Part shown: positions 46,634-64,000 of the stretch, one piece after another
Layout: every line of letters starts with the position of its first letter
Position numbering within the stretch: position 1 is the stretch's first letter
From: Theodoxus fluviatilis
Taxonomy: Eukaryota > Mollusca > Gastropoda > Cycloneritida > Neritidae
Assembly: GCA_034096865.1 (NCBI GenBank)
Contig: JAWQFJ010000610.1
Span: forward strand, 82,501 to 146,500
Length of the DNA: 64,000 nt
Reading direction: 5' to 3'
Position numbers and translations under genes: made by a program
Notes under the pieces: generated by a model
Told to the model about the DNA's origin: nothing
What the model saw: only the letters and a program-made list of their open reading frames with translations
Database searches by the model: none

Positions 46634-47912
46634 TAAACCTGGAGGGAAAATGAATATAGCTCTCAACTGTGAAAAGCAGAAAGCTGAAGTGGTACGGTCA
46701 CGTGTCAAGAGGCAATGGGCTGGCCAAGACCATCCTGCAAGGTACCGTACCAGGTGGGAGAAGGAGAGGCAGGCAGAGAAAGAGGTGGGAAGACAACATC
46801 AAAGAGTGGACAGGCTTGAACTTTGCTGACTCACAGCAAGCCACAGAGGATAGAGATCGATGGAGGAAGATTGTCCAAAAGTCATCAGTGGTGGCTCAAC
46901 AACGCATCTCAGGGTTAAGAAACTGAACTGAACTGAGTGATAGCGACGGATAATAGATGTGAGTTATGTAACCAAGAATAAAAAACAATAGAGTATCTCC
47001 TTGTTGCAAGTGAGTTCAGCCAGAATTTTGGGAAGTAAGTATTAGAATATATCAAAGAAAAAATAAAATAGAATTTAATAGAACAGACATCTTATTTGGG
47101 GATCCTGAAAAAAGATACATGATAAATCACATCATTCCATTGGGAAAAAACATATATTTAACAGAAGAAAAAATAAGCTATATCCATCCTTGGAGGACTT
47201 CACATTCTATGTCAGTAGTGTGATCAAATTAGAAAGACAAGCAGCGACACTAGAAGGGAATATGGAGGTTCATGAAAGGAAGTGCAGGGAGTCAGAGACT
47301 GCTAGCAGGCACTAAAAATGAACTAAACTGTGTAGTGTCAGGCCTGGCTAGCAGATCATCCTGCCTAAATTATACAGACCATGGAAGAGAAATTGTGGCT
47401 TCTTTGGCAAAGATTTGCGCTCTCAGAGTGCTCTGTAGTATCAGTATCTTTTCCTTCCTTCCAGTTCTCATTTGTACCATTGTCAACATCTGTGGCAGTG
47501 ATGACAGTGGCTATGATGACGTGATGAACGTGACACTGCATCAGTGACACTGACAACAACAACAACAGCAACTATGAGACTGAGTGATGAAGATAACAAT
47601 GATGATGATGGCAACAGTGATGACCATGACAGTGATGACTGTGATTGTGATGATGACCGTTTCTGTCCCTTGCAGTTTTACCTTCCCAACATGTACAAGA
47701 AGAAGGTGGAGTCCCTACCGGATGAAGGAGAGGAGCTTCGAGACTTTTGGCTGGTTGACAATATGTACACCTTTGAGAATGTCGGCTTCTCAAACACAGT
47801 GGACAATATCAAGTACCTGACCTGCGCTGACTGTGAGATTGGTCCCATTGGTTGGCACGACACCAGCGGCAAGGCTTGCTATGTTGCTGTCAACCGTGTT
47901 CGGTACCAGTAG
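45263..47912 (+). CDS. RABIF: RABIF / MSS4, Rab-interacting factor
   Basis: Two coding exons: 45263-45415 (51 codons) and 47676-47912 (78 codons plus TAG). They join in phase 0 across a GT-AG intron of 2,260 bp, giving 129 aa (human 123). Zinc ligands are C30 and C33 (CKRC) and C101 and C104 (CADC), with the same 71-residue spacing as in human MSS4. The Mss4 signature is clear: FYLPNM (52-57), DFWLVDNMYTFENVGF (74-89), DNIKYLTCADCEIGPIGWH (94-112). MSS4 binds nucleotide-free exocytic Rab GTPases such as Rab8 and Rab10, acting as a weak exchange factor and mainly as a holdase that stabilises them. The first ATG is chosen because the N-terminal length fits. A plausible poly(A) signal AATAAA is at about 48707. 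The intron carries tRNA-like sequences, a CA repeat and an RTE fragment. Confidence 0.96.
45950..46202 (-). repeat. tRNA-like / tRNA-derived SINE cluster
   Basis: Minus-strand T-arm-like sequences GGTTGCGGGTTCGAACC occur at about 45960-45980 and 46005-46028. A third unit at about 46105-46202 has both an A-box-like TTAGCTCACTTGGTAGC and a B-box-like GGTTCGAATCC. The third could be an eroded tRNA or SINE head, but its arm spacing is too long for a normal tRNA and I did not find a good cloverleaf. It is in the RABIF intron. Confidence 0.5.
46395..46632 (+). repeat. Interspersed repeat end plus (CA)n
   Basis: AAATCCGTCCAGTAGTTTTT, then GAGATATCAGCC and ACTGACAGACACACAGACAG, is a phrase seen at the ends of many invertebrate repeats. 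It passes directly into about 95 bp of pure CA (46540-46632). Confidence 0.7.
46664..46926 (+). pseudogene. RTE-like LINE RT C-terminal fragment
   Basis: The open frame reads KLKWYGHVSRGNGLAKTILQ, GGRRRGRQRKRWEDNIKEWT and DRDRWRKIVQKSSVV, ending in TGA at about 46926. This is the well-known C-terminal end of RTE-type endonuclease/reverse transcriptases. Everything upstream is missing: the fragment begins just after the CA repeat. It is in the RABIF intron, same strand. Confidence 0.8.
47295..47428 (+). repeat. Dispersed repeat, second copy
   Basis: Same family as 38345-38475: AGTGTCAGGCCTGGC, CATCCTGCCT and TTGTGGCTTC blocks in order. RABIF intron, 250 bases before exon 2. Confidence 0.65.
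47555..47662. repeat. Imperfect GAT triplets
   Basis: Diverged GATGAT/AACAAC triplets ending just before the RABIF exon 2 acceptor at 47675. Confidence 0.75.
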
Positions 47913-50900
47913 TTGAGGTGGTGCTACACAATTTGATGGTGGTTCAGATACCAATGCTGGGGCCATGCTATGTGGCAAAGCCATGCCAACTGTTTCATTT
48001 CTCAATGCAGATTCTCCTGATACTTATTTCTTCTGTTATTGGAAGTGTTATTTTTTAATACAGTTTACTCTCTTACGTGCTTAGATCCGTGGGAGTCATA
48101 CAAAACCATTTCCTTTGAAAATGAAAGTGTAGCTTATATTCATGATTTTCTCATTGCATATATTTATGTTTTGGGAGATAGTGAGGGGGAAAAGGGGGAG
48201 AAATATCACAGACGTTGCATTTACCCTGTTGATTTGTTGATAATAGCATGTGGCATACAGGGAGAACTGCAATAATACATTATGGCAGTGTGGGATTTGT
48301 GCGTGTGTTCATATATATGAAGGTGCATTGGGGCACCAACATATACATTTCCAGTGAAGTTTGCGAGCATGTTATGATAATGAATGCCAATGCTTTGATT
48401 GTAAATTTGATCTGAACATGAATTGTGAATATGACTATGAGCAGGACAGAGCACAGTGAGTGGATTCTTGCATGTGATGTACATCCCCATGAAGTTCCCT
48501 TGAAACAGCACAGCACGTTTCCTAAACTTTTCAGTAGAAGTAGAACAATACAGCAGTAACTCCTTGGTATTTTCACCCCCAAATAAGTCATTTCTAATAG
48601 AATGGTGGACAACCTGGTATATTTGTTAAAAAACTTACAGAATTGTTACAGCTCACTTTGAAACTGTTTAACAGTGAAGCCATTTTCTTTATAATTTATC
48701 AAACTTAATAAAAAGTAGTAGCCGTAAGCACATATCTGCATTGTTTTGCAACAATGTCTTCTAATGAATTTTTAAAACGGTTTTATTTCTAAAGCAGCTT
48801 ATCTGTAGAATGATGACATGATGAAGATAGATAGGTGATGGTGTTTCACATGGAAAACAAACTTTGCTACATGCGTATTTTATTATTATTTTTTCAAGCT
48901 AGCACATCATGTTGTCAAAGGGAAAATATCCTATGTTTATAGGTATTTGTCATAAATATACTGGAATTGGGCACATGTGTATTGAGGACAGGGATTTTAA
49001 CTGAAAGGTTGCGTCTGAAATACAGTGAAATGTTTCCAAATATTTAGAGATTTCAGAGGTTTGAGGTTCAGTAACATAATTGAAGCTATTGCACTTCCTT
49101 TTCATAGCACTTGCGTCTATCATTCAACATCTAAGAGTCATCAAATCTCAACCCTATACATGAGAGCATGCAGACATTCACTGAGTGGTCGCAGGTTCGA
49201 TCCTCCTATGAGGCATGACATTTTTTCTCTTCATTCCTGCTTGGTGTCTGGCTTTATTTAGGAAATGTCATGAATGTGTGGTTTATCTTCAACCACACCT
49301 GGAGCTTGATGGCAGTGTTGCAGTTATTTCAACTTGCAGACACAAACTGCCTGCATTTGTGGGTGATGACATACACCTATATTCATCTGGGTAGAAGGAA
49401 AGAAAAAAAGAAGAAGAGAAAATGGATTTATTCTTTGTATTACTCTTTTGAGAGTTCTGTTGCTACCAAGAAAAAAAGGGATACTGTATGTAAAAAAACA
49501 ACAACACAACTAACCACTAATTCTAGGAGTGAAACATATTTGGACAAAGCGCTGAGATGACGGAAATCAGTTCTGCCTGGTAGGACATTCAGTAAGCAAC
49601 AGTTGACTCATAAATCAATCCAGACAAAGATCAACCTCTCTCTGAAAAATCCATGCTGTGGAAAAAAGCACAGAATGATCCACTAGCCATGGATGCACAT
49701 GTGCACGTCCACGATACTGGCAAAAATGGCGGAAATGTTGGTTGCCCTCACAAAATTATGATTCCTAAAGTCTTAAAAGCTCCAGATGGGCATGATTTGT
49801 GATGATATAGCTTCATGAAATGTTTTTCTTAGAGTCTGCGTGTTTATATGTTTCATTTCGGTACCATGAGGTTCACAAAAACGAAATAAAGGCACTGCTT
49901 GTGAACAAAATGGTGCCGGTAAGTGTGACATCAGGCGAGTGCAGATTTTGTTTGCTCGAGTTCTTCTTTGAGATGCATTCAAAAGGCGAATCTTTGGTGA
50001 AAATATGCATTTCCAACACCATATTTTTTACTCATGCTATTAAAAACTGGGTTTTTAGAAGAAAAGTAACAGTATTGGCCACTCAAAAAAGAGCAATGCG
50101 TTCGTTACTTTGGTTTCCGTCGCGCCATGGGAGAAGAAAAACAATTGAACAACACACAGAGTGGTAAAATTGCAGAAAACCAAAGTCATGATTGTGTTTC
50201 ATTCATTTCACAATCGAAATAAATAAAAAGATAATGAATGCACATAGATAATACACTGTGATAGAGCTTATCTCTGAAGTCGGTTCCGATCGTTTCCACC
50301 GGTAACTTACGTTTTCTACTCGTGTAGCAAACATGTCGCAAAATCATTTCTGCTTTAAACCACACAGGCAACCTTCACCTTGTCTTTCGGGCTTGTTTAC
50401 ACCGTTTGCGCATGTCTTCTGACCTTTACACGCTATTTTTGACCAATTAAAAGGCTTCGTTTCCGCTTGCTGCAGAAGTAACTTACGTCATGCTGCGCAC
50501 ATGGGTTGTTGCTTTCGGCGGTCCATCCGACTCATAATCTGGTTAATAACAATTTCTAGAATAGTTGAAATAATGCTCAAAGGACTTGTGTTGTGTAATA
50601 ATGCCTCTTTTATTGATAATTCACTCAAATCGTGACCACAAGCATTCTCGGAAATCCATCACCCAAGCTGGCCGCCATTGCTATTCACCATTGCTATTTT
50701 CCACCTGCCTGTCACACATTCATTTGCCAGTATTGTGGACGTGCACACATACATGCATATTCATGAGTTGATCTCTTCCTGCAGAAGATGGTCTCAGCAA
50801 TTTCAGCTGCCTTCTTGTTTTGAACCCTCATCTAGGGGTATTTCAAAGCAATAGCAGTTGATATTAGGAGGAGGAGGACTACATTATTAAAGTTGAGATT

Positions 50901-52137
50901 TGTCCATGTCTTTGAGTGTTATAATCAGACAATGCAGGAAATGGTTGCATATTGCTGTCTGTGTGATGAGGGCTGGTGTCATTCTTGTTCCAAATCTCTC
51001 CATTTCAAGTTTGTTTCAATGATCTCTCCATCCCATTTCACCCCTTCTTATCTTTGATCAATTCTTTTACCAAACCCATCCCTAATCCTGTTTTCTTTCT
51101 CTCCATCCACCCCACCCCCAATAAACTATTTCACTTCTTTGCATGACAACCATTAATATTTCCTCCCCTTGTTACCTCCTTATCTCCGTGGTTCAAGCAC
51201 AATGCTGCTTATTCAGTTTCCCATACCTGCCATGTGGGAGTAATAACCACATCTCTGTACATTTTTTTCCCTGATGAATGTATGATGAGTGGGTAGGTTA
51301 CTCTTTTTCGTTTCCAGAAATGTGTCTTTATGGATCATACAATCGATTTTTACCTTCTTACATGGATCTTTTAGGGTTTTGCATCCATTCACTGTCAAAG
51401 AATAGTGTCCTGGTATGTGTTGTTTCATTCCATGAGCATCACAGGCTAAGAACACCTTCTTTTGATTGGTTTTGTGGCATCTTTGTCACAAATGAAATCT
51501 CGTCACCCACATTTTGTTTTGATCAGAAAATTGGTGCAGTCTCCAATGAAGTCCTTGAGAGACAGATTGCAGGTGTTTAACAAACCATGAATCCTGTCTT
51601 GATGATTAACCTTTCTTGTTTAGCTTATGTCTATGTTTTTACTACCATGTTTTGAACTTGACCAGTGTATTGGTAATTAGGGCTGTTTTTGACGGAGACT
51701 ATCATTGATATAATCTCCACTTCAAATCAGAAGAAATGGAAAAATTGAAAAAATAAATAAATAGTTCAAATTCCAAATTAAAAAATCGTATAATCAGTGA
51801 ATATGTGGATGAAACACAGCTGTGATCCAGATTTCTGTACTTACTTTTCTGGTGTTTTCACTGGAATTTTTCACCCTTCACCCTGATTTTAAGCAAAGAC
51901 TGTGAAATTGTGCAGGTTTAAAATGCATGTACCCAGGATTCATCACACTTCAATATATTGCTTGTTTTAAAAAATACTTCTTATTCATCTTTTTGTGCAG
52001 CACAAGTTTGAACAGAGCTTAATCTCTGCTGAGTTTAGTTTTTTAATTTTCATTCTTAATTAATTCCTCTTTCCAACAGATGTTTATTCTCTCACATATT
52101 CTAGCACATCATGTGCCTGTTCTTTTTTTTTCTTCAC
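47913..52137. other. RABIF 3'UTR and intergenic sequence
   Basis: AATAAA at about 48707 is a candidate end of RABIF. No coding exon was recognised beyond it. A B-box-like GGTTCGATCC with a possible tRNA-like context is at 49160-49216. The rest is ordinary AT-rich sequence. Confidence 0.4.
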
Positions 52138-52263
52138 ACAACTCCCTGAGAATTACCTCGCTGAAATGTTTGGCTGCAATCCGTGTTTATTGTGATGGTA
52201 ACAACTCCCTGAGAATTACCTCACTGAAATGTTTGGCTGTAATCCGTGTTTATTGTGAGGGTA
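52138..52263. repeat. 63-bp tandem duplication
   Basis: Two copies starting at 52138 and 52201 (ACAACTCCCTGAGAATTACC...), differing at only a few bases. Confidence 0.93.
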
Positions 52264-52861
52264 ATACCAGTCTTGCATATATGCTCTGTATTTACTATTT
52301 TCCTTACATTTCTGTTCCTTTCAACATTTTTCCATGTGAGACAGAAGAGTCCCAGTCCATATGCATTCATTAATGATTTCAAAATTTCCATATGAACTCA
52401 ATTTACATTTGGTTGATAATGCTTGCTAAACTGGGATATGTACATGTTCACACATATTTGATGATGTTCTTAGCTTGAAGCTGTTGGTGTGCATGTGCAT
52501 CTTAATTCCTTTCACGATAAATGTTAATATATTGCATATGTGATGCAGCTTAAATTACTTCTTCTTCTTTTTTCATTTGGTCATATTAGGGGGTGAGTGA
52601 TGATTTGTGAGTGTATGAATTTTATTTGCTTATGATAGTGAATGAATCTGTTGTCTCCATTAATGTTTTGAGAGAGACCCACGACATGAAAATCATAGTC
52701 TCTTAAACATGCTCAAATACTAAATTCATGTAATACCAGTACTATTCCATGGTTACATCAATTGATTAAAATGTTGTTTTCTCCTCCCATCAAATGGATG
52801 TTTAAAATCTTTATTTTCATAAGTGGACTGTCATTATCATTAATTGATTACATAAATGTGC
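52264..52861. other. No gene recognised
   Basis: AT-rich, short frames only. Confidence 0.4.
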
Positions 52862-53134
52862 ATGTGTGTGTGTGTGTGTGTGTGTGTGCATGCATGCGAG
52901 CTTGCATGTGTGTGCATATGTGTGCGAGTTTGGTATGTTACGGCCGATCAGCCTTTGTAGGCTGTATAAGGCCATTGAGCACAAAAAACCACTCAAATAG
53001 TTTTAGAGAAAGCGCAAATCAAGTCGCAATGTCCCTAGTTATTTGCCTCTTAAGAATCACACAGGGATACATGGTGGGTCTATTCTGACCCCCACCCCAC
53101 AGGGGCTGTGTGTATATCGGTGTGTGTGTATATC

Positions 53135-53177
<43 letters not shown>

Positions 53178-53180
53178 ATG
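52862..53180 (-). repeat. SINE-like repeat, copy flanked by (TG)n on both sides
   Basis: The minus-strand element spans about 52935-53105 with head GATTCTTAAGAGGCAAATAA and later CAATGGCCTTATACAGCC. (TG)n lies at 52862-52890 on its tail side and at 53110-53180 on the other. Confidence 0.6.
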
Positions 53181-55135
53181 CATGTGTGTGCGTTGTGTGT
53201 GTGACTCAAATATTTTGCAGCATTTTATCAGCATCTAGCTGTAAGTGGCATCAGCCCATGTCTTCTCATGAAATACCTGTATGAAGGCTTGTCAAACAAA
53301 AACCCAACAGAATGAGTATGTAGCACTTCATTTTATGCTTATTTCTGGACAATAAAAGAATAAAATTTTCAAAAATTACTAACAAAGGAAGTAAAAGTTC
53401 ATGAAAGATTCCTTGAGAACAAATTGGGTAACAAAAATACTAGATGCGAACATAATAATTTGTTATGCTTTTAAGTAAAAGGAACAGCTTACAAGTCATT
53501 GGTTACACAGACATTTATTTCAAACCCATGAAAATATACTGCTAGGTTTTGTGAAAAATGTATGATGTGCGATATGTGATAAATAGGGGATTTAAATCAC
53601 AATCAAATCTCAGGTTTACTGGTTTCCAGATGGAAAACATGGACAGTGTATTATGCCTATACTTGTCACTCATTCAGGCTTGCTTCTCGTAAACGACCCA
53701 TAAAATTCATCCATCTCTGAGTCTGACTTGATCATTTTGGAAGGCTATTGTATATGACCACTAAAATCACCTGGTGACTTTGGATTGTCTCAAAACGCTT
53801 CCAAAAATGAATACAGATATGACATAAATGAATGGTGCGGTCTGTGTAAAACAGGAAATGTATCACAAGTGAAATGATCACTGATAAAACATGTATCACA
53901 TGCCCAACACATTGCACTAAATCTAATTGTACAAATTTGCTGCATAGCTTTTCACTCAAAACAAGTCCAATGGACCATACAACTGATTTTATCACAGTCA
54001 TGATTACAAACAACTTGCATTATTTTATGCGTATAATTGTATTGATGTCATTTGATGTATCAAACTCAACAACCACCTAACACTTATGATGAAAATTTGT
54101 TCAAATGGCACATGCATTTCTGCTATCAACAGACATCTGACACATGCACACACATTTTGGATTAGGTGATACTGATAACCAATGAGATGATGATTGAAAA
54201 ATTTGTTGTTTTAAATTCATAATAATATTTTCAAAATTGCATCACATTATCAAAGTATTAAAATTCATTGGTCAGTATTTGATCATACATAATGAAATAT
54301 ATACATATGCTGCCTTTCATAAAACTTTTAACAAATCGGTGTCAATGTCCTGATCTTCCCTGCTTTGACATTGAATATTATGCTTGTACATCACTCAATG
54401 TGACAATTTGTTTTCAGACATTGAACTCATAAAATGTGTTCCCTCTTTCAGATCTCCAATGAAAGAATTCATTGAGACCAGAAACAGTCTGTCATGTTGT
54501 AGGCATCACCAGAATATTTGCACAGGAGCACCCATTTCTTGCTAAACAAGGCACCACTAAAAATATGCAATTATCACTGCTGCAAGCATGGGACTAAACA
54601 ACACAACCCTCAACATAAATATCTAGTGCAGCGTCAAACCTGGATAAGTCGGTTCTTGAAATGCATGGATGAAAAGGTACTTGGTCTGTCTGCACGTAAG
54701 TCTGCCTTCTTAGAGCTATGCAGGACTGCCATTTACTTCAGATGGGAAGTTAATGATCTATGGCTTTTGTTCAGTGGACCATCCGTACCACATTCATACA
54801 CATGGTAGCGAGATATATTACAGATAATAGTGCCTATTCTTTTCAGTGGCTCATCGGTCTTCAGAGTCAAAACTGTAGAAAATGGTGTACTGTGAGGTAT
54901 ATTCAGGACAGTTGTCATTGCTCTGTGGTACACAGACTGACAAAGGACACACACACTGATTCGTCCGCTCAAATGAAAGTGTCTCGTCAGGCATTTCAAG
55001 GTCCACGCAATGATACCTACTCTAGAACACTGAAGGTCTTGGGTAGCAGTTCTACAAGGCATCCACAAAACTGGGGTCACACAGAAAGCAGACAAGAAGG
55101 AAAGGATCTTTGTGTCCATTGTGGTCAACCGACTC
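53181..55135. other. No gene recognised; includes downstream part of the ligase gene
   Basis: AT-rich sequence. Part is probably 3'UTR of the minus-strand ligase gene, but no convincing poly(A) signal was found near the stop. The open frames at 54733-55152 have no recognisable domain. Confidence 0.35.
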
Positions 55136-62386
<7,251 letters not shown>

Positions 62387-62944
62387 GGTAGCGTTTGGTG
62401 GCTACAAAGAGGAAGTATAGATATTTGTTTTTGCTGCATATACAACACGTACGTTCAATTTAGGAAGGTATACTGGCGTGTGCATTATCTGCACTTATAA
62501 GTCCTGTGTAATGGAAGCCACATAATCGCTTTGCTCCAGTTTATGCTTGGCCGAGATCTGTAATTACATAGTCCGTATAGGATAGCTATCACAGCAGACG
62601 AAACTCGACCATAGTACATGTAGACAAGAATGAATGCGTACGCTTATCAGGACATACTCTTACCATCGCCTATTCTAAATACACGGTAAGAATCCATTTA
62701 ATTAAAACGTGTAGCGCCATCGTGTGTACGTGTATACCATCAGATTCGTTTCGTTGTGCAATTATTATTTCGTGTACGTGCAGGTAAGCTCAGGTAAATA
62801 TAGGTCCGAGTACGTACGGCGTTTACTTATTTAATGCCGCTTCTTGCTCCTTCGTTTGCAGCTACTCCAATCAAAACTAACATTCTCTCTCCCCACACCA
62901 ATCTTGGAAGCACTAACATCGGGAGAGATGGGGGCGATGCTTAC

Positions 62945-63110
62945 TTTGGACAAAACCTGCTGAGGCACAGAGCCGATTGTGGTGTTGTTGGTCTGGGTGA
63001 TCGCTGAGAGAAGTACCAGCTACTGGCCGGTGCAGGCTTATATCCTCCTGCCTCGTTGCGTGTTCAGACAAGTTGCAGCAGTCGATATTTTCGTCTGCTC
63101 TGCTCATGCG
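62945..63110 (-). promoter_or_regulatory. Probable non-coding first exon / promoter of the ligase gene
   Basis: On the minus strand a donor CCAAA|GTAAGC lies at 62944-62943, and an acceptor TTTGTAG at about 62402 lies 15 bases before the ligase ATG (62386). A 5'UTR exon ending at 62945 fits. Its start is not defined. Confidence 0.4.
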
Positions 63111-64000
63111 CAGTTCGTTGGTAGTGCGGGAGCTAAGAATAGACGGTGTTAGTGTAGCCGTGCCATTCGCCGAAATGGAACACCAAGCACGCTATGACAC
63201 TGTCAGAGGACCCCAGAACTAGGCTACTGGGATTGGGAGACGACGAGTATGTGGGTGTGTCAGCTATGGTTGTACAGACGTTATTTGCGGTTGTGTCTGT
63301 TGCTTTCACACGTTCCGAATCCTTTCATGACTCAGTTATCGATCATGTCTACGTTCTCTCTTCACAATCGTCCCAAACGAGCTCTCTCTATGCGAATTGC
63401 GAGACTGATGTGCCTGGGGTGAATACACGTGCGTAGACGTAATTTCTAAAAATACATGTCTGAAAATAGATCATAACGTCATGGGCAATCCCAGACGAGT
63501 CCGAGCACGACTCGGTTGATCTTCACGTCTGTTGGGCAGCAGCTGATGCTGGGAATCTGCTGGACAGCTGTGACAACTGAAACTTTTGTTTGAAAAATGT
63601 GTTGAATGATCTGTTGATTCGTACCCACTCGATCATACCATTCGAAACTAAGGTAGTCACGTTAGTCGAGTCTAACGCACCGTGGCCAAAGATTATAGGT
63701 TACACAAAGATAGCTCATGCCGAGCTTTTGCTCTTCAAAGTTACAAGACGCTCAAAATGCAGCGCCCCAAGCGGTTGCCACTATTGGTGAATCAAGGGAA
63801 GTAATCACAACGCTTAGAGACATGTAAGAGTGCTTGTTTGTCGACGCGTTTCTGATTGCGTTCCGATCATGTTTGTGAATACATTTACGGTGTAATGTGT
63901 AATAAAATGATTTGCTGCAATAATGGGGGTGTTTTGGCTTTGTTTTTTTGTAGCAGGCGTTGTGAAATCGAAAGATTTGGTTCATGAAAATGTGAGCCTA
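63111..64000. other. No gene recognised
   Basis: Short frames only (for example 63194-63436, plus). It may contain the upstream promoter of the ligase gene. Confidence 0.4.

Overview
This is a 64 kb piece of an animal nuclear genome: spliced genes with GT-AG introns, large repeat-filled intergenic space, many microsatellites and several decayed retrotransposons. The repeat families (a SINE-like element ending in changing microsatellites, and an element dense in TGACCTTGACCT) are of a kind I associate with gastropod molluscs. That is inference, not proof. A run of 10 N at 9892-9901 is an assembly gap, so the left 9.9 kb may not be contiguous with the rest.

Layout: 1-9891 has no recognised gene, only a decayed LINE (614-1070) and scattered repeats. 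9902-21900 holds microsatellites, two LINE fragments and two minisatellites. 21948-26848 is a 4.9 kb almost pure polypurine block on the + strand. A terminal coding exon of an unrecognised coiled-coil protein follows at 27370-27636. From 33.2 to 62.4 kb there are three complete genes whose exon phases close exactly: PSME3IP1 (FAM192A/NIP30; minus, 6 coding exons, 256 aa), RABIF (MSS4; plus, 2 coding exons, 129 aa), and a minus-strand gene of 13 coding exons (530 aa). PSME3IP1 and RABIF are divergent and probably share a short promoter near 45.0-45.26 kb.

The 13-exon gene is the most interesting item. It joins a minimal ATP-dependent DNA ligase of the bacterial Lig E type (catalytic Lys282, all nucleotidyltransferase motifs, OB-fold, nothing C-terminal) to two PBZ poly(ADP-ribose)-binding zinc fingers and a SWIM-type CxC...CxH zinc motif. 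The PBZ modules suggest a ligase recruited to sites of PARP activity. Bacterial-type ligase E genes acquired by animals are known from bdelloid rotifers, and this looks like a related but differently built, fully intron-bearing case.

The three genes share no obvious pathway: proteasome-activator regulation, Rab GTPase chaperoning/exchange and DNA repair. Introns hold most of the other structure: two fold-back palindromes, minisatellites, an RLE-type LINE remnant meeting another element at a shared (TATG)n, tRNA-like sequences and an RTE fragment.
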